A stretch of DNA of 64,000 bases from Halomonas sp. GD1P12 (GCF_025725645.1 NZ_CP107007.1:1178001-1242000); one strand, 5' to 3'; positions 8,397 through 17,760 are shown, counted from the first letter of the stretch. Numbers and translations are program-made. The notes: generated by a model not told the origin, from the letters alone.

Positions 8397-8858
8397 TTAT
8401 ACGCAGTAGGGGTCGGCGATATCAAGGCGGGCCAGAAGCTTTCGCTCCAGCGCCTCCATGACCTCGGCCTCGTCGTCGTCGATATGATCGTACCCCAGCA
8501 GGTGCAGCGTGCCGTGAATCACCATGTGGGCGTAATGATCACTCGGCGATTTCTGCTGCTCGCCGGCCTCGCGGGCGACAACATCATGACAGATCACCAG
8601 ATCGCCCAATAGTGGAAGATCCACGCCCGGCGGGCTTTCGAAGGGAAAGGAGAGCACGTTGGTCGGCTTGTCCTTGCCGCGGTAGTCGCGGTTCAGCGCT
8701 TGGCTTTCGTCGGGTTCGACGAAGCGGATGGTCAGCTCGTGGCGTGAATCCTCCGGGTGCTCGGAAAACACACAGCCCACCCAGTGGGTGAGCTGTGAAA
8801 GCGTGGGGAGATCGTCGGCGCTGACCGCCACCTGGCGGTCGATCACGATATCGGTCAT
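8397..8858 (-). CDS. ybeY: Endoribonuclease YbeY (rRNA maturation factor)
   Basis: A 153-residue zinc-dependent single-strand endoribonuclease acting in 16S rRNA 3'-end maturation and 70S ribosome quality control. The zinc motif H-x3-H-x5-H is intact: H115, H119 and H125 (HGTLHLLGYDH). The family segment GKDKPTNVLSFPFE lies at about residues 61-74. Its ATG overlaps the TGA of ybeZ by four bases (ATGA), indicating translational coupling. Length equals that of other YbeY proteins. Confidence 0.97.
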   Translation of the reverse strand: MTDIVIDRQVAVSADDLPTLSQLTHWVGCVFSEHPEDSRHELTIRFVEPDESQALNRDYRGKDKPTNVLSFPFESPPGVDLPLLGDLVICHDVVAREAGEQQKSPSDHYAHMVIHGTLHLLGYDHIDDDEAEVMEALERKLLARLDIADPYCV

Positions 8859-9940
8859 CGCCCGCCGTCCCAGCGCGGGGCGCTGTCACGCGCGGCCATT
8901 CGGGCTTCGCGCTCCTGCTGGCGCGCTTCGCGCTGGGCGCGCTCTTCGGCTTCCTGCTGGGACTCGAAGGCGTCGTACGCTTCGATGATGCGCTGAACCA
9001 GGGGGTGGCGCACCACGTCCTTCGCGGCGAAGTGGGTCACGCCGATCCCCGGTGTGTCCTTCAAAACGTCGAGCACCTGAATGAGCCCCGAGCGCTGGCC
9101 CTTGGGCAGGTCGACCTGGGTCACATCCCCCGTGATCACCGCCGTCGAGCCAAAGCCGATCCGGGTCAGGAACATTTTCATCTGCTCCGGCGTGGTATTC
9201 TGGCTCTCGTCGAGAATGATGTAGGCGTTGTTGAGCGTACGCCCGCGCATGTAGGCCAGCGGCGCAATTTCGATCACCTGACGCTCGATCAGCTTGGCGA
9301 CCTGCTCGAAGCCGATCATCTCGTAAAGCGCGTCGTAGAGCGGGCGCAGGTACGGGTCGATCTTCTGAGCCAAATCGCCTGGCAGAAAGCCGAGCTTCTC
9401 ACCGGCTTCGACCGCCGGGCGTACGAGTAGAATGCGGCGCACTTCCTGGCTGTTGAGCGCTTCGACCGCCGCGGCCACCGCCAGGTAGGTCTTGCCGGTA
9501 CCCGCCGGGCCGATGCCGAAGTTGATGTCGTGCTCGCGGATGCTGGTGACGTAGCGCTGCTGGTTCAAGCCGCGCGGTTTGATCATGGTGCGTGGCGTGC
9601 GCATGATCACGTCACCGCTGCCGTCCTCGCTCTCTTCCTCGTCTTCCAGCGCCTCGAGGCCCGACTCCTGCAGGAATAGGTGCACGGTGTCCGGGGAGAG
9701 TTCGCTGGCCGCGGTTTCGCGGTACAGGTGCTCCAGCACGTTCGAGGCCGCCTTGATACGGTTGGCCGGGCCCGCTAGCTGAAAGATGTTGCCGCGGTTT
9801 CTCAGCGTGACGTCCAGCCGGTCTTCGATCAGTTTCAGGTGCTCGTCGCGCTGACCGCAAAGGCTTGCTAGCCGCTGCGGATCGTTGGGTTCAAGGCTTA
9901 AAGTGATGATGCGGTTGGCCTGAGAGGATGGCTGGCTCAA
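8855..9940 (-). CDS. ybeZ: PhoH-like ATPase YbeZ
   Basis: A 361-residue P-loop ATPase of the PhoH family; it works with YbeY, probably as an RNA-directed NTPase. Walker A is GPAGTGKT and the Walker B region is ILDESQN. An N-terminal RNA-binding-like region (residues 10-90) is followed by an acidic linker and then the PhoH core (about 115-325). The C-terminus is rich in Arg/Glu/Gln. The predicted start is a TTG at 9940, with a weak ribosome binding site, so the start is less sure than the gene. It is coupled to ybeY by a four-base overlap. Confidence 0.95.
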   Translation of the reverse strand: MSQPSSQANRIITLSLEPNDPQRLASLCGQRDEHLKLIEDRLDVTLRNRGNIFQLAGPANRIKAASNVLEHLYRETAASELSPDTVHLFLQESGLEALEDEEESEDGSGDVIMRTPRTMIKPRGLNQQRYVTSIREHDINFGIGPAGTGKTYLAVAAAVEALNSQEVRRILLVRPAVEAGEKLGFLPGDLAQKIDPYLRPLYDALYEMIGFEQVAKLIERQVIEIAPLAYMRGRTLNNAYIILDESQNTTPEQMKMFLTRIGFGSTAVITGDVTQVDLPKGQRSGLIQVLDVLKDTPGIGVTHFAAKDVVRHPLVQRIIEAYDAFESQQEAEERAQREARQQEREARMAARDSAPRWDGGR

Positions 9941-10025
9941 AAGTTGTCGACCCGTTCGTTGATGTGTGTAACTCAGAGCTTAATGCCCAGGCGGGACCTG
10001 GGCAATTACCTGGGCTAAATCAGCC

Positions 10026-11387
10026 TCAATATCGCTCGGGAGAGGCGAGCTCGCCGCGCAGTGAGTTGGGCAGCGCTTCGGTAATCTCGACATCGACGAA
10101 GTAGCCGATCAGCTCTGCCGGGTTGGCGGCGCGAAAGTTCACCACGCGGTTATTCTCGGTGCGCCCGGAGAGCTGGCCCGGGTCCTTCGGCGAGAAGCCG
10201 GTGACCAGAATGCGCTGGGTCGAGCCCACCATGCGTCGGCTGATCTGCCCGGCCTGCTGCAGAATGCGGTCCTGCAAAATCTTCAGGCGCTGCTTCTTGA
10301 CGCTCTCCGGCGTGTCATCCTCGAGGCCGGACGCCGGGGTACCCGGGCGCGCCGAGTAGACGAAACTAAAGGAGTGGTCGAAGCCGATACGGTGGATCAG
10401 ATCCATCGTGTCCTCGAAATCCTGCTCGGTTTCACCGGGAAAGCCGATGATGAAGTCCGACGAGAAACTGATGTCCGGGCGGTTGGCGCGGATACGCTCC
10501 ATCTTGGCGATATACTCGTCGCGGGTGTGGCCGCGCTTCATCGCCGACAGGATCGCGTCAGACCCGGACTGTACCGGCAGGTGCAGGTGGCTCACGAGCT
10601 CCGGAATCTCGGCGTAAGCCTCGACCAGGCTCTCGGTGAACTCCACCGGGTGCGAGGTGGTGAAGCGCACGCGGTCGATACCTTCCACCGCCGCCACGCA
10701 GGCGATTAGCTCGGCCAGATCGATCTCTTCACCGAGCTGGTTGTCGCCGCGGTAGGCGTTGACGTTCTGGCCCAGCAAATTGATCTCGCGCACGCCCTGG
10801 TCGGCCAGGTGAATGACCTCGTCCATCACCGCCTCAAAAGGCCGCGAGACCTCTTCGCCGCGGGTGTAGGGCACCACGCAGAAGGTGCAGTACTTCGAGC
10901 AGCCTTCCATGATCGACACGAACGCCGTCGCGCCGTCGGAGGTGGGCTTTGGCAGGTGGTCGAACTTCTCGATTTCCGGGAAGGTGACGTCCACCGCGGC
11001 GATCATGTTGCCGCCGGAAGCCGCCGCATCGCTGCGCGCATCCATCATCGCTGGAATGCGGTGCAGCGTTTGCGGGCCGAACACCATATCCACGTGGGGC
11101 GCGCGCTTTCTCAGCGCCTCGCCTTCCTGGCTCGCCACGCAGCCGCCGACCCCGATCACCAGATCCGGGTTGGCGTCCTTGAGCTTTTTCCAACGCCCCA
11201 GCTGATGAAACACCTTTTCCTGGGCCTTCTCGCGAATGGAGCAGGTATTGAGCAGGATTACATCGGCTTCTTTCTCGTTGTCGGTGAGTTCCATTTGATG
11301 GGACTCGCCCAGCAGGTCCGCCATACGAGAGGAGTCGTATTCGTTCATCTGGCAGCCGTGCGTTTTGATGAAGAGCTTCTTCGCCAT
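10026..11387 (-). CDS. miaB: tRNA-2-methylthio-N6-dimethylallyladenosine synthase
   Basis: A radical-SAM methylthiotransferase that converts i6A37 to ms2i6A37 in tRNAs reading codons that start with U. I chose the ATG at 11387 ([19 protein letters not shown]) because that is where similarity to MiaB begins; 31 further in-frame codons upstream look non-coding and overlap the promoter. The N-terminal MTTase Cys residues are C12, C49 and C83, the radical-SAM cluster is C163-x3-C167-x2-C170, and a TRAM domain ends the protein. The 453-residue length is normal. It lies upstream of ybeZ with an 85-base gap, the usual arrangement. Confidence 0.97.
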   Translation of the reverse strand: MAKKLFIKTHGCQMNEYDSSRMADLLGESHQMELTDNEKEADVILLNTCSIREKAQEKVFHQLGRWKKLKDANPDLVIGVGGCVASQEGEALRKRAPHVDMVFGPQTLHRIPAMMDARSDAAASGGNMIAAVDVTFPEIEKFDHLPKPTSDGATAFVSIMEGCSKYCTFCVVPYTRGEEVSRPFEAVMDEVIHLADQGVREINLLGQNVNAYRGDNQLGEEIDLAELIACVAAVEGIDRVRFTTSHPVEFTESLVEAYAEIPELVSHLHLPVQSGSDAILSAMKRGHTRDEYIAKMERIRANRPDISFSSDFIIGFPGETEQDFEDTMDLIHRIGFDHSFSFVYSARPGTPASGLEDDTPESVKKQRLKILQDRILQQAGQISRRMVGSTQRILVTGFSPKDPGQLSGRTENNRVVNFRAANPAELIGYFVDVEITEALPNSLRGELASPERY

Positions 11388-11478
11388 CGGTACCTGTCGT
11401 CTATGAATCGTCTGGGACGAAAATGAATGAAATATCGGTCGGGCACAGGCGCGTGCCGGTGCGTTTAGAGTGGCAGTC

Positions 11479-11484
11479 ATTATA
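11479..11484 (-). promoter_or_regulatory. Putative -10 box for miaB
   Basis: The minus strand reads a perfect TATAAT here, about 90 bases before the miaB ATG. No convincing -35 sits 17 bases upstream, so the promoter is tentative. It is back to back with the tRNA-Asn promoter about 40 bases away. Confidence 0.45.
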
Positions 11485-11525
11485 CGGATACAACAAACCA
11501 GCGGCTAGCGCTGTACAATCGATAC

Positions 11526-11553
11526 TTGACCCAGGCGTTTCTATGAGTATACT
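11526..11553 (+). promoter_or_regulatory. Sigma-70 promoter of the tRNA-Asn cluster
   Basis: TTGACC (11526-11531), a 16-base spacer, then TATACT (11548-11553). Transcription would begin near 11560, about 14 bases before the first tRNA. It is a close match to a strong housekeeping promoter. Confidence 0.8.
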
Positions 11554-11573
11554 ACGCACCGTGTTTGAGCAGT

Positions 11574-11649
11574 TCCTCGATAGCTCAGTTGGTAGAGCAA
11601 ATGACTGTTAATCATTGGGTCACAGGTTCGAGTCCTGTTCGAGGAGCCA
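11574..11649 (+). tRNA. tRNA-Asn (anticodon GTT), copy 1
   Basis: A 76-base cloverleaf with encoded CCA. The acceptor TCCTCGA pairs with TCGAGGA, the anticodon loop reads CTGTTAA and the T arm holds GGTTCGAGTCC. First of three tandem copies. Confidence 0.97.
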
Positions 11650-11698
11650 ACATCTGGCTCGCCTCAAACGCCTTAGCAAAAGCGGTAGCATAAGCAGT

Positions 11699-11774
11699 TC
11701 CTCGATAGCTCAGTTGGTAGAGCAAATGACTGTTAATCATTGGGTCACAGGTTCGAGTCCTGTTCGAGGAGCCA
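11699..11774 (+). tRNA. tRNA-Asn (anticodon GTT), copy 2
   Basis: Identical in sequence to copy 1, including CCA. It is separated from copy 1 by 49 bases and is probably processed from the same precursor. Confidence 0.97.
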
Positions 11775-11803
11775 ACCGCCGCTAAGCACCGATTTCAAGA
11801 CGT

Positions 11804-11879
11804 TCCCCGATAGCTCAGTTGGTAGAGCAAATGACTGTTAATCATTGGGTCACAGGTTCGAGTCCTGTTCGGGGAGCCA
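11804..11879 (+). tRNA. tRNA-Asn (anticodon GTT), copy 3
   Basis: Same as copies 1 and 2 except in the acceptor stem, where TCCCCGA pairs with TCGGGGA: a compensatory change from T-A to C-G at one base pair. A T run (TCTTTTTT) follows within 20 bases and may help end the transcript, but I see no classic hairpin beyond the tRNA itself. Confidence 0.97.
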
Positions 11880-12048
11880 ATCTCGTCTTTTTTAACCGCA
11901 CGCCGGTTCTGCAGTTCATCTTCGTTCGATTCAACTGACTCCTTTGCCTCTCTGGCAGTCATTACAGGCCTTTTCCAGCGCCTGATATTTGCGTGTCTTT
12001 AAAACGCTCTTATCCTTCTTCACGCTTCAGTACGCCCGTGCGGGCATG

Positions 12049-12079
12049 AAAAAAGCCGCACCCTCGAAAGGGCGCGGCT
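12049..12079 (-). terminator. Rho-independent terminator of prc
   Basis: On the minus strand, AGCCGCGCCCT and AGGGTGCGGCT form an 11-bp stem (one G-T pair) with a TTCG loop, followed by TTTTTT. It lies about 20 bases beyond the prc stop. Confidence 0.9.
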
Positions 12080-12099
12080 GATTCGAGTGGCTCCGGCGC

Positions 12100-14184
12100 T
12101 TAGCGCTGGGCCATGCGCTGGGCGTTTTTCATGTGGGTGTAGTCGAGCATGATCTCGGCGGCTTCGAGCACGTGGGCGCGGTCCACCGGCATCTCTTCAT
12201 CCTCTTCCTCGGTTTCGTCGATCGGCTCGCCGCTGGCGTTGTCCATGCGGGCGTCGAGCCACTCGTCGAGCTCCGGTAGGTTCAGCGCCCGGCGGCGCTG
12301 GTTTTCCAGCGAGAGCTGCTCGGCTTCCTGAGCTTCCAGTTCGCGCTGGCGCTGTTCGCGGTTCAGGCTCACGGTGGTGTGCTGTTCGCGAAGCTGGCGG
12401 GCGAGCGTCGACTGGCGCTCCAGATAGCGGAAGTTCGGGTTCTCGGCGGCGCGCTTTTGATGGCGCATGGTCAGCGCGGGAATAAAGTCCTCCGGGTTGC
12501 CGTAGCGGCGATACTGCACGTTTTGCACCGTATCCCAGGCCAGGGCGTTATCGAGACTGCTCTCGCCGATGCGCTCCGGGTCGATCAGGCTGGGGAACGT
12601 GATATCCGGTTCGACGCCGCGGTTTTGCGTGCTATCTCCCGAAATGCGGTAGAACTTGGCGCGGGTCAGCTTGATCTGGCCGTGGCTCAGCTCGTTGAGG
12701 GTTTGAACGGTGCCCTTGCCGAAGGTGTCGGCGCCGACCACCAGGCCGCGGCCGTAGTCCTGAATCGCGCCGGCAAAGATTTCCGAGGCGGAGGCCGAGA
12801 GGCGGTTGGTGAGCACAGTGAGCGGGCCGTCGTAGAGCGTACCGGCATCGGTATCGCCGTAGAGCTGGATGCGCCCCTGGGCGTCGCGCACCTGCACGGT
12901 CGGACCGCGGTCGATGAACAGCCCAATCAGCGAGTTGGCTTCCTGCAGCGCGCCGCCGCCGTTGTTGCGCAGATCCAGCACGATGCCCTCGACGTTTTCC
13001 GCCTTGAGCGCTTCGATCTCCTGGGCAACGTCGCGCGTGGTGCTGCGATACTCCTCTTCGCCCGCCTGCCAGGCGTCGAAGTCGACGTAGAAGGTGGGCA
13101 CGTCGATCACGCCGATCTTGTGCGGCTCACCGTCGCGCTCGACCTCGATCACTTCGCTCTGAGCGGCCTGATCTTCGAGGCTGACCGTGTCGCGGGTAAT
13201 CTCGACGATGTGCGAGCGGGTCATGTCGACCGCCTGGGCGGGGACCACGTCCAGGCGCACCGTGGAGCCTTTTGGCCCGCGGATCAGATCGACCACGTTG
13301 TCCAGGCGCATGCCCACCACGTTGACCATTTCGCCCTCGTCCTGTCCCACGGCGACGATACGGTCGGCGGGTTCCAGCACGCCGGCGCGCTCGGCGGGAC
13401 CGCCGGGCACCAGGCTTGCGACTTTCACGTACTCGCCGTCGGCCTGCAGCAGCGCGCCGATGCCCTCCAGTGACAGGCTCATCTGAATGTCGAAGGATTC
13501 GCTCTGGCGCGGTGAGAGATAGCCGGTGTGGGGGTCGATGGTGCTGGAGATCGCCGCCATCAAAATGCCGAACACGTCTTCGGATTCGGTCTGCTCCAGG
13601 CGCGTGAGCTGGCCTTCGTAGCGCTGGCGCAGATTATCTTCGATCTCCTCTTCGTCCTGGTCGGCCAGCGACAGGGTCAGCGCATCGTTTTCCAGACGCT
13701 TGCGCCACAGCTCGTCGAGCTCGCTTTCCTGGGTTGCCCAGGGCGCTTCTTCGCGGTCGACTTCCAGGCGCTCGTCGCTTTGGAACTCGAAGGAGAGGCC
13801 GTCGTCCAGGCGGGTCAAGAGCCATTCGAGGCGGTCGGTGTGGCGCTCGCTCAGGCGATTGTAGAGCTCGAAGGCCTCGTCAAGGTCACCTTCGAACAAC
13901 ACCTGATCCATGTCCTCTTCCAGGTGGCGGTAGGGCTCGATGTCGCGACTGAGCAGATAGCTACGCTGGTTGTCCAGAATATCCAGATAGCGCTGGAAGG
14001 CCTCCTGAGACCACTGCGCGTCGAAGTCGATATTGGCGTAGTGGCCGTAGCGCAGCGCATCCCCAATCTCCACTGCCGCTTGGCGCTGTTCGTCGGTCGG
14101 CGCGAGTTGCGCAAGCGCCGGGCTGGCGACGGCCAGCATCACGGCAACGGCGGCCGAGCGCGTAAGCGTTACAAACAAGCTCAT
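12100..14184 (-). CDS. prc: Tail-specific periplasmic protease (carboxy-terminal processing peptidase)
   Basis: A 694-residue exported S41 serine protease that degrades misfolded or tagged periplasmic proteins and adjusts peptidoglycan hydrolases. The signal peptide ends near ALA-Q (residue 25). Order: N-terminal helical domain, PDZ domain about residues 235-320, protease core about 355-540, and a long charged C-terminal domain (DUF3340-like). By alignment to the E. coli enzyme (Ser and Lys 25 residues apart) the catalytic dyad is S465 in RLSASASE and K490 in FGKGTVQ. The C-terminal stretch near residue 660 is strongly acidic. It is transcribed alone, divergent from the M18 aminopeptidase gene. 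Confidence 0.96.
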   Translation of the reverse strand: MSLFVTLTRSAAVAVMLAVASPALAQLAPTDEQRQAAVEIGDALRYGHYANIDFDAQWSQEAFQRYLDILDNQRSYLLSRDIEPYRHLEEDMDQVLFEGDLDEAFELYNRLSERHTDRLEWLLTRLDDGLSFEFQSDERLEVDREEAPWATQESELDELWRKRLENDALTLSLADQDEEEIEDNLRQRYEGQLTRLEQTESEDVFGILMAAISSTIDPHTGYLSPRQSESFDIQMSLSLEGIGALLQADGEYVKVASLVPGGPAERAGVLEPADRIVAVGQDEGEMVNVVGMRLDNVVDLIRGPKGSTVRLDVVPAQAVDMTRSHIVEITRDTVSLEDQAAQSEVIEVERDGEPHKIGVIDVPTFYVDFDAWQAGEEEYRSTTRDVAQEIEALKAENVEGIVLDLRNNGGGALQEANSLIGLFIDRGPTVQVRDAQGRIQLYGDTDAGTLYDGPLTVLTNRLSASASEIFAGAIQDYGRGLVVGADTFGKGTVQTLNELSHGQIKLTRAKFYRISGDSTQNRGVEPDITFPSLIDPERIGESSLDNALAWDTVQNVQYRRYGNPEDFIPALTMRHQKRAAENPNFRYLERQSTLARQLREQHTTVSLNREQRQRELEAQEAEQLSLENQRRRALNLPELDEWLDARMDNASGEPIDETEEEDEEMPVDRAHVLEAAEIMLDYTHMKNAQRMAQR

Positions 14185-14286
14185 CAGTCAGGCTCTCCCG
14201 GAATTTATAGTCACTCGTGTCCTCTGGACATTCAGTCAGCCCATGAGTTGCGCAGGCCAAGAGCATTGTAGCAGGTCATTTACTCT

Positions 14287-15645
14287 GTGATACTCACTGA
14301 TTTTCTGATAGAGGGCATTGATTTGACCGCGCTCGACACTTCTTTTGATGCGCCGCGTTTGGCGCGGCTGTGCGATTTTCTGGCGGGCTCGCCCACGCCC
14401 TGGCACGCGACCCGCTCGATGGCTCGTCGGCTCGAGGAAAACGGCTTCATTCGCCTTGACGAGCGCGCCGACTGGACGCTCGAGGCGGGCAAGCGCTACG
14501 TCGTGACCCGCAACGACTCCTCGATCATCGCCTTTCAACTGCCCGCCGGCGATAAAAACGGCCTCGAAAGCCTTCGCATGATCGGCGCGCACACCGACAG
14601 CCCCGGGCTCAGATTGAAGCCCGAGGCGACCCAGCGCTCGGCGGGCTGGCTACAGCTTGGCGTGCAGGTCTACGGCGGCGTGCTGCTCGCGCCCTGGTTC
14701 GATCGTGATCTGGGCCTGGCCGGGCGGGTGCACCTTCGCCACGCCGACGGCCGACTCGAAAGCGTGCTGCTCAACGTGGCGGATCCCGTGGCCATGATCC
14801 CGAGCCTGGCGATCCATCTGGATCGTGACGTCAACGCCGGCCGAGCGATCAATCCGCAAACCCAAATGGCGCCGGTACTGATGCAAAGCGGCGATGCTAC
14901 GCTCGATTCGCTGTTGAAGGGCTGGCTTGAGCGTGAACACGGCCTCAAGGGCATCGAGGTCGTCGATTTCGAGCTCGGCTTTTACGATCTGCAGCCGCCG
15001 TCGCTGGTCGGGGTGGGGCGTGAGCTGGTGGCCAGCGCCCGGCTGGATAACCTGCTGTCGTGCTTCATGGGGCTGGAGGCGCTTCTGGCGTGCGACGGTG
15101 AGCAGGGCGCGCTGCTCATCGCCAACGATCACGAGGAAGTGGGCAGCGCCAGCGCCTGCGGCGCTCAGGGGCCGTTTTTGGGCGACGTGCTCCGGCGCAT
15201 CAATGCCCAGGTCGGGAAGGGGGGCGAGGAGGCGCTGATTCAGCTGATTCAGTCGTCCGTGATGATCTCCTGCGATAACGCCCACGCGCTGCACCCCAAC
15301 TTTCGCGACAAGCACGACGAGCGCCACGGCCCGGCCATCAATGGCGGCCCGGTGATCAAGGTCAACGCCAGCCAGCGCTACGCGACCAACAGCGTCACCG
15401 GGGCGCTGTTTCGTGACGTGTGCCGCGAGGCGGGCGTGCCGGTGCAGTCGTTTGTCACCCGCGCCGACATGGGCTGCGGCAGCACCATCGGCCCCATCAC
15501 GGCCACCGAAATCGGCGTGCCGACCATCGACGTGGGCGTGCCACAGTGGGCGATGCACTCGATTCGTGAAACCGCCGGTACCCGGGATGTCGAACACCTG
15601 ACCCGCGCGCTGGTCGCCTTCCTCAATCGCCCAGCGCTTTATTGA
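14287..15645 (+). CDS. apeB: M18 family zinc aminopeptidase
   Basis: A 452-residue cytosolic aminopeptidase of family M18, which removes N-terminal (often acidic) residues from peptides using two zinc ions. Visible metal-site motifs are GAHTDSPGLR (His and Asp region, about residue 100), ANDHEEVGS (Glu-Glu, about 280) and the C-terminal MGCGSTIGP and PQWAMHSIRE segments. The putative start is a GTG at 14287; a TTG 12 codons further on is an alternative and the start is not firmly set. It ends before a bidirectional terminator. It is divergent from prc, giving neighbouring proteolytic genes without operon linkage. Confidence 0.93.
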   Translation: MILTDFLIEGIDLTALDTSFDAPRLARLCDFLAGSPTPWHATRSMARRLEENGFIRLDERADWTLEAGKRYVVTRNDSSIIAFQLPAGDKNGLESLRMIGAHTDSPGLRLKPEATQRSAGWLQLGVQVYGGVLLAPWFDRDLGLAGRVHLRHADGRLESVLLNVADPVAMIPSLAIHLDRDVNAGRAINPQTQMAPVLMQSGDATLDSLLKGWLEREHGLKGIEVVDFELGFYDLQPPSLVGVGRELVASARLDNLLSCFMGLEALLACDGEQGALLIANDHEEVGSASACGAQGPFLGDVLRRINAQVGKGGEEALIQLIQSSVMISCDNAHALHPNFRDKHDERHGPAINGGPVIKVNASQRYATNSVTGALFRDVCREAGVPVQSFVTRADMGCGSTIGPITATEIGVPTIDVGVPQWAMHSIRETAGTRDVEHLTRALVAFLNRPALY

Positions 15646-15669
15646 GGCGCACACTTTTCACGGGCGCAC

Positions 15670-15704
15670 AAAAAACCCGCTAACCGAAGTTAGCGGGTTT
15701 TTTT
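15670..15704. terminator. Bidirectional terminator between apeB and tRNA-Met
   Basis: AAAAAACCCGCTAA and TTAGCGGGTTTTTTT form an 8-bp GC-containing stem plus an A/T extension with loop CCGAAG. It serves the plus-strand aminopeptidase gene and the minus-strand tRNA. Confidence 0.92.
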
Positions 15705-15709
15705 GAAGC

Positions 15710-15786
15710 TGGTGGCTACACCCTGATTTGAACAGGGGACCCCATCATTATGAGTGATGTGCTCTAACCAGCTGAGCTATGTAGCC
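15710..15786 (-). tRNA. tRNA-Met (anticodon CAT, elongator type)
   Basis: A 77-base cloverleaf including encoded CCA. The acceptor GGCTACA pairs with TGTAGCC and the anticodon loop reads CTCATAA. The first acceptor pair is a normal Watson-Crick pair, unlike the mismatch of initiator tRNA, so I call it elongator Met. A CAT tRNA modified to read Ile ATA cannot be fully excluded. Confidence 0.92.
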
Positions 15787-15801
15787 GTTCAACGGGGGCG
15801 A

Positions 15802-15830
15802 ATATTACAAAGCGTGCCGCCGCTCGTCAA
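15802..15830 (-). promoter_or_regulatory. Sigma-70 promoter of tRNA-Met
   Basis: Minus strand: TTGACG (15830-15825), a 17-base spacer, TAATAT (15807-15802). Transcription would begin about 10 bases before the tRNA 5' end. Confidence 0.8.
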
Positions 15831-15842
15831 GTACTTCCTTGT

Positions 15843-15868
15843 TCGGCGGCGGGTTTATCCGCCGCCGA
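15843..15868. other. Perfect inverted repeat downstream of ychF
   Basis: TCGGCGGCGG and CCGCCGCCGA, 10 bp with a six-base loop, 25 bases past the ychF stop. It has no T run in either direction, so it may be a 3' end-stabilising hairpin rather than a true terminator. Confidence 0.5.
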
Positions 15869-15892
15869 GTGCGTCAGGCGTTCAATCAAGCG

Positions 15893-16984
15893 CTAGACGT
15901 TAAAGCGGAAATGGATCACGTCGCCATCCTTGACGATGTACTCCTTGCCTTCCAGGCGCCACTTGCCCGCATCCTTGGCACCTTGTTCGCCGCCCAGGCT
16001 CACGAAATCGTCATAGGCGATGACTTCGGCGCGGATGAAGCCTTTCTGGAAGTCGGTGTGGATGACACCGGCGCCTTCCGGGGCGGTGGCGCCCTGTTTC
16101 ACGGTCCAGGCGCGCACTTCCTTCACCCCGGCAGTGAAGTAGGTTTGCAGGCCCAAAAGGGCGTAGCCGGCGCGAATGACGCGGTCGAGCCCCGGCTCCT
16201 CCATGCCCATCTCTTCGAGAAAGACGCTGCGCTCTTCGTCGTCGAGCTCGGCGATTTCGGCTTCGAGCTGGTTGCACACCGGCACTACCACCGCGCCTTC
16301 CTCTTCGGCAATTTGACGGACGATATCGAGATACGGGTTGTTCTCGAAGCCATCCTCGTTGACGTTGGCGATGTACATCGTCGGCTTCAGGGTCAAAAAG
16401 CCGAAGCTCTTCACCTGATGCTTTTCGTCATCGCTTAGCCCGAAGCTTCGAAGCGGCATGCCCTCGGCCAGGTGCGGCTGGATCCTGTCCAGAATCGCCT
16501 TGGTGGCCGTGGCATCCTTGTCGCCACCCTTGACCGAGCGTACCAGCCGCTGGCTCGCTTTCTCGACGGTGTCGAGATCGGCGAGCGCCAGCTCCAGGTT
16601 GATGGTCTCGATGTCTGCGCGTGGGTCGACCTGGTTGGCTACGTGAATCACGTTGTCGTTATCGAAGCAGCGCACCACGTGGGCAATCGCCTGGGTTTCG
16701 CGAATGTTGGCCAAAAACTTGTTACCGAGGCCCTCGCCCTTGGAGGCACCGGCCACCAAGCCCGCGATATCCACGAACTCCATGGTCGTGGGCAGTACCT
16801 TCTGAGGCTTGACGATCTCGGCGAGCTTATCGAGGCGCGGATCCGGCATCGGCACGATCCCGACGTTGGGCTCGATGGTGCAAAACGGAAAGTTTTCCGC
16901 ATCGATGCCGGATTTGGTGAGCGCGTTGAAGAGCGTGGATTTGCCTACGTTGGGTAGGCCAACGATACCGCAGTTAAAACCCAT
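15893..16984 (-). CDS. ychF: Redox-regulated Obg-family ATPase YchF
   Basis: A universally conserved 363-residue P-loop protein of the Obg family that prefers ATP, binds ribosomes and is tied to oxidative-stress responses. The P loop is GLPNVGKST (near residue 8) and a C-terminal TGS domain covers about the last 85 residues ([14 protein letters not shown] onward). The ATG at 16984 gives the standard length. It is the last gene of the pth-ychF pair, with a 59-base gap after pth, an almost invariant neighbourhood in gammaproteobacteria. Confidence 0.97.
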   Translation of the reverse strand: MGFNCGIVGLPNVGKSTLFNALTKSGIDAENFPFCTIEPNVGIVPMPDPRLDKLAEIVKPQKVLPTTMEFVDIAGLVAGASKGEGLGNKFLANIRETQAIAHVVRCFDNDNVIHVANQVDPRADIETINLELALADLDTVEKASQRLVRSVKGGDKDATATKAILDRIQPHLAEGMPLRSFGLSDDEKHQVKSFGFLTLKPTMYIANVNEDGFENNPYLDIVRQIAEEEGAVVVPVCNQLEAEIAELDDEERSVFLEEMGMEEPGLDRVIRAGYALLGLQTYFTAGVKEVRAWTVKQGATAPEGAGVIHTDFQKGFIRAEVIAYDDFVSLGGEQGAKDAGKWRLEGKEYIVKDGDVIHFRFNV

Positions 16985-17043
16985 GGGAATGTCCTGACCG
17001 GGGCGCGCTTGATAGAAAGCCGCCTTGAAATGGAAACGTTTGG

Positions 17044-17625
17044 CTATTTTACGCTATGGAGCTGGTTCATGGCTTTCGCCCAGTCGCCTTTGAGCGCCAG
17101 GGGGAGGGTGGTCTCGCACGCCTGAATAGCGTGGTCGATCGCTTCCTGCTCGCTTTTGCCCGGGCGATTCAATACGTAGTGAACCACCTGGCGTGCCTCG
17201 CCCGGATGGCCGATACCGATACGCAGCCGGTGGAAGGCGTTCTGGTTGCCAAGAGCGCTGATGATGTCACGAAGACCGTTGTGGCCGCCGTGGCCGCCGC
17301 CGGTCTTGAAGCGCGCCTGGCCCGGGGGCAGGTCGAGCTCGTCGTGCACGACCAGCAGGTTGTCCGGGGCGAGCTTGAAAAACTGGCAAAGCGCAGCGAC
17401 GGCGCCGCCGCTGCGATTCATGAAGGTGGTGGGGTTCAATAGGTGAAGCTCATGGCCCTCGAGCTGCGCCTTGGCATAGCGCCCGAGGAACTTCTTTTCC
17501 GGGCGAAGCTCGGTATGGGCACGTCGCGCCAGCGCGTCCACTAGCCAGAAACCGGCGTTGTGGCGCGTCGCGTCGTACTCGGGGCCGGGGTTGCCCAGCC
17601 CAATGATCGCCGTTACCTGGCTCAT
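17044..17625 (-). CDS. pth: Peptidyl-tRNA hydrolase
   Basis: Cleaves the ester bond of peptidyl-tRNAs released from stalled ribosomes. The 193 residues from the ATG at 17625 ([27 protein letters not shown]) are the normal length; an excellent GGAGGTGG ribosome binding site supports this start over the longer frame beginning at 17682. The catalytic His lies in RHNAGFW, and Asn and Asp residues in GLGNPG and HDELDLP are in place. A strong terminator-like hairpin lies between rplY and pth, so pth may have its own promoter or rely on readthrough. Confidence 0.97.
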   Translation of the reverse strand: MSQVTAIIGLGNPGPEYDATRHNAGFWLVDALARRAHTELRPEKKFLGRYAKAQLEGHELHLLNPTTFMNRSGGAVAALCQFFKLAPDNLLVVHDELDLPPGQARFKTGGGHGGHNGLRDIISALGNQNAFHRLRIGIGHPGEARQVVHYVLNRPGKSEQEAIDHAIQACETTLPLALKGDWAKAMNQLHSVK

Positions 17626-17671
17626 GTTCCCACCTCCAACGTTCAAAAGTGTCTCGGCCGCTGGCCCGACA

Positions 17672-17703
17672 AAAAAAATCAAGCGCCGAAGCGCTTGATT
17701 TTA
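17672..17703 (-). terminator. Hairpin terminator between rplY and pth
   Basis: Minus strand AATCAAGCGC, TTCG loop, GCGCTTGATT, followed by TTTTTT. The 10-bp perfect stem should end or attenuate the prs-rplY transcript about 46 bases before the pth start. Confidence 0.9.
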
Positions 17704-17760
17704 GCATTCATGGGCCATGCGGGCATGGCCCAATCTGCACGGGGGTAAAGAGGACCGCGC

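Noticed and set aside
9985..10003. GCCCAGG / CCTGGGC hairpin between ybeZ and miaB as a terminator
   Set aside because: No T run on the minus strand after it, and ybeZ is normally expressed with miaB; it is a weak stem only.
12379..13473. Long plus-strand open frame opposite prc
   Set aside because: Lies wholly inside prc on the other strand; composition follows the codon bias of the high-GC gene, with no ribosome binding site or recognisable domain.
14650..15654. Long minus-strand open frame opposite the M18 aminopeptidase
   Set aside because: Shadow of a conserved gene in a high-GC genome; no domain or start signal.
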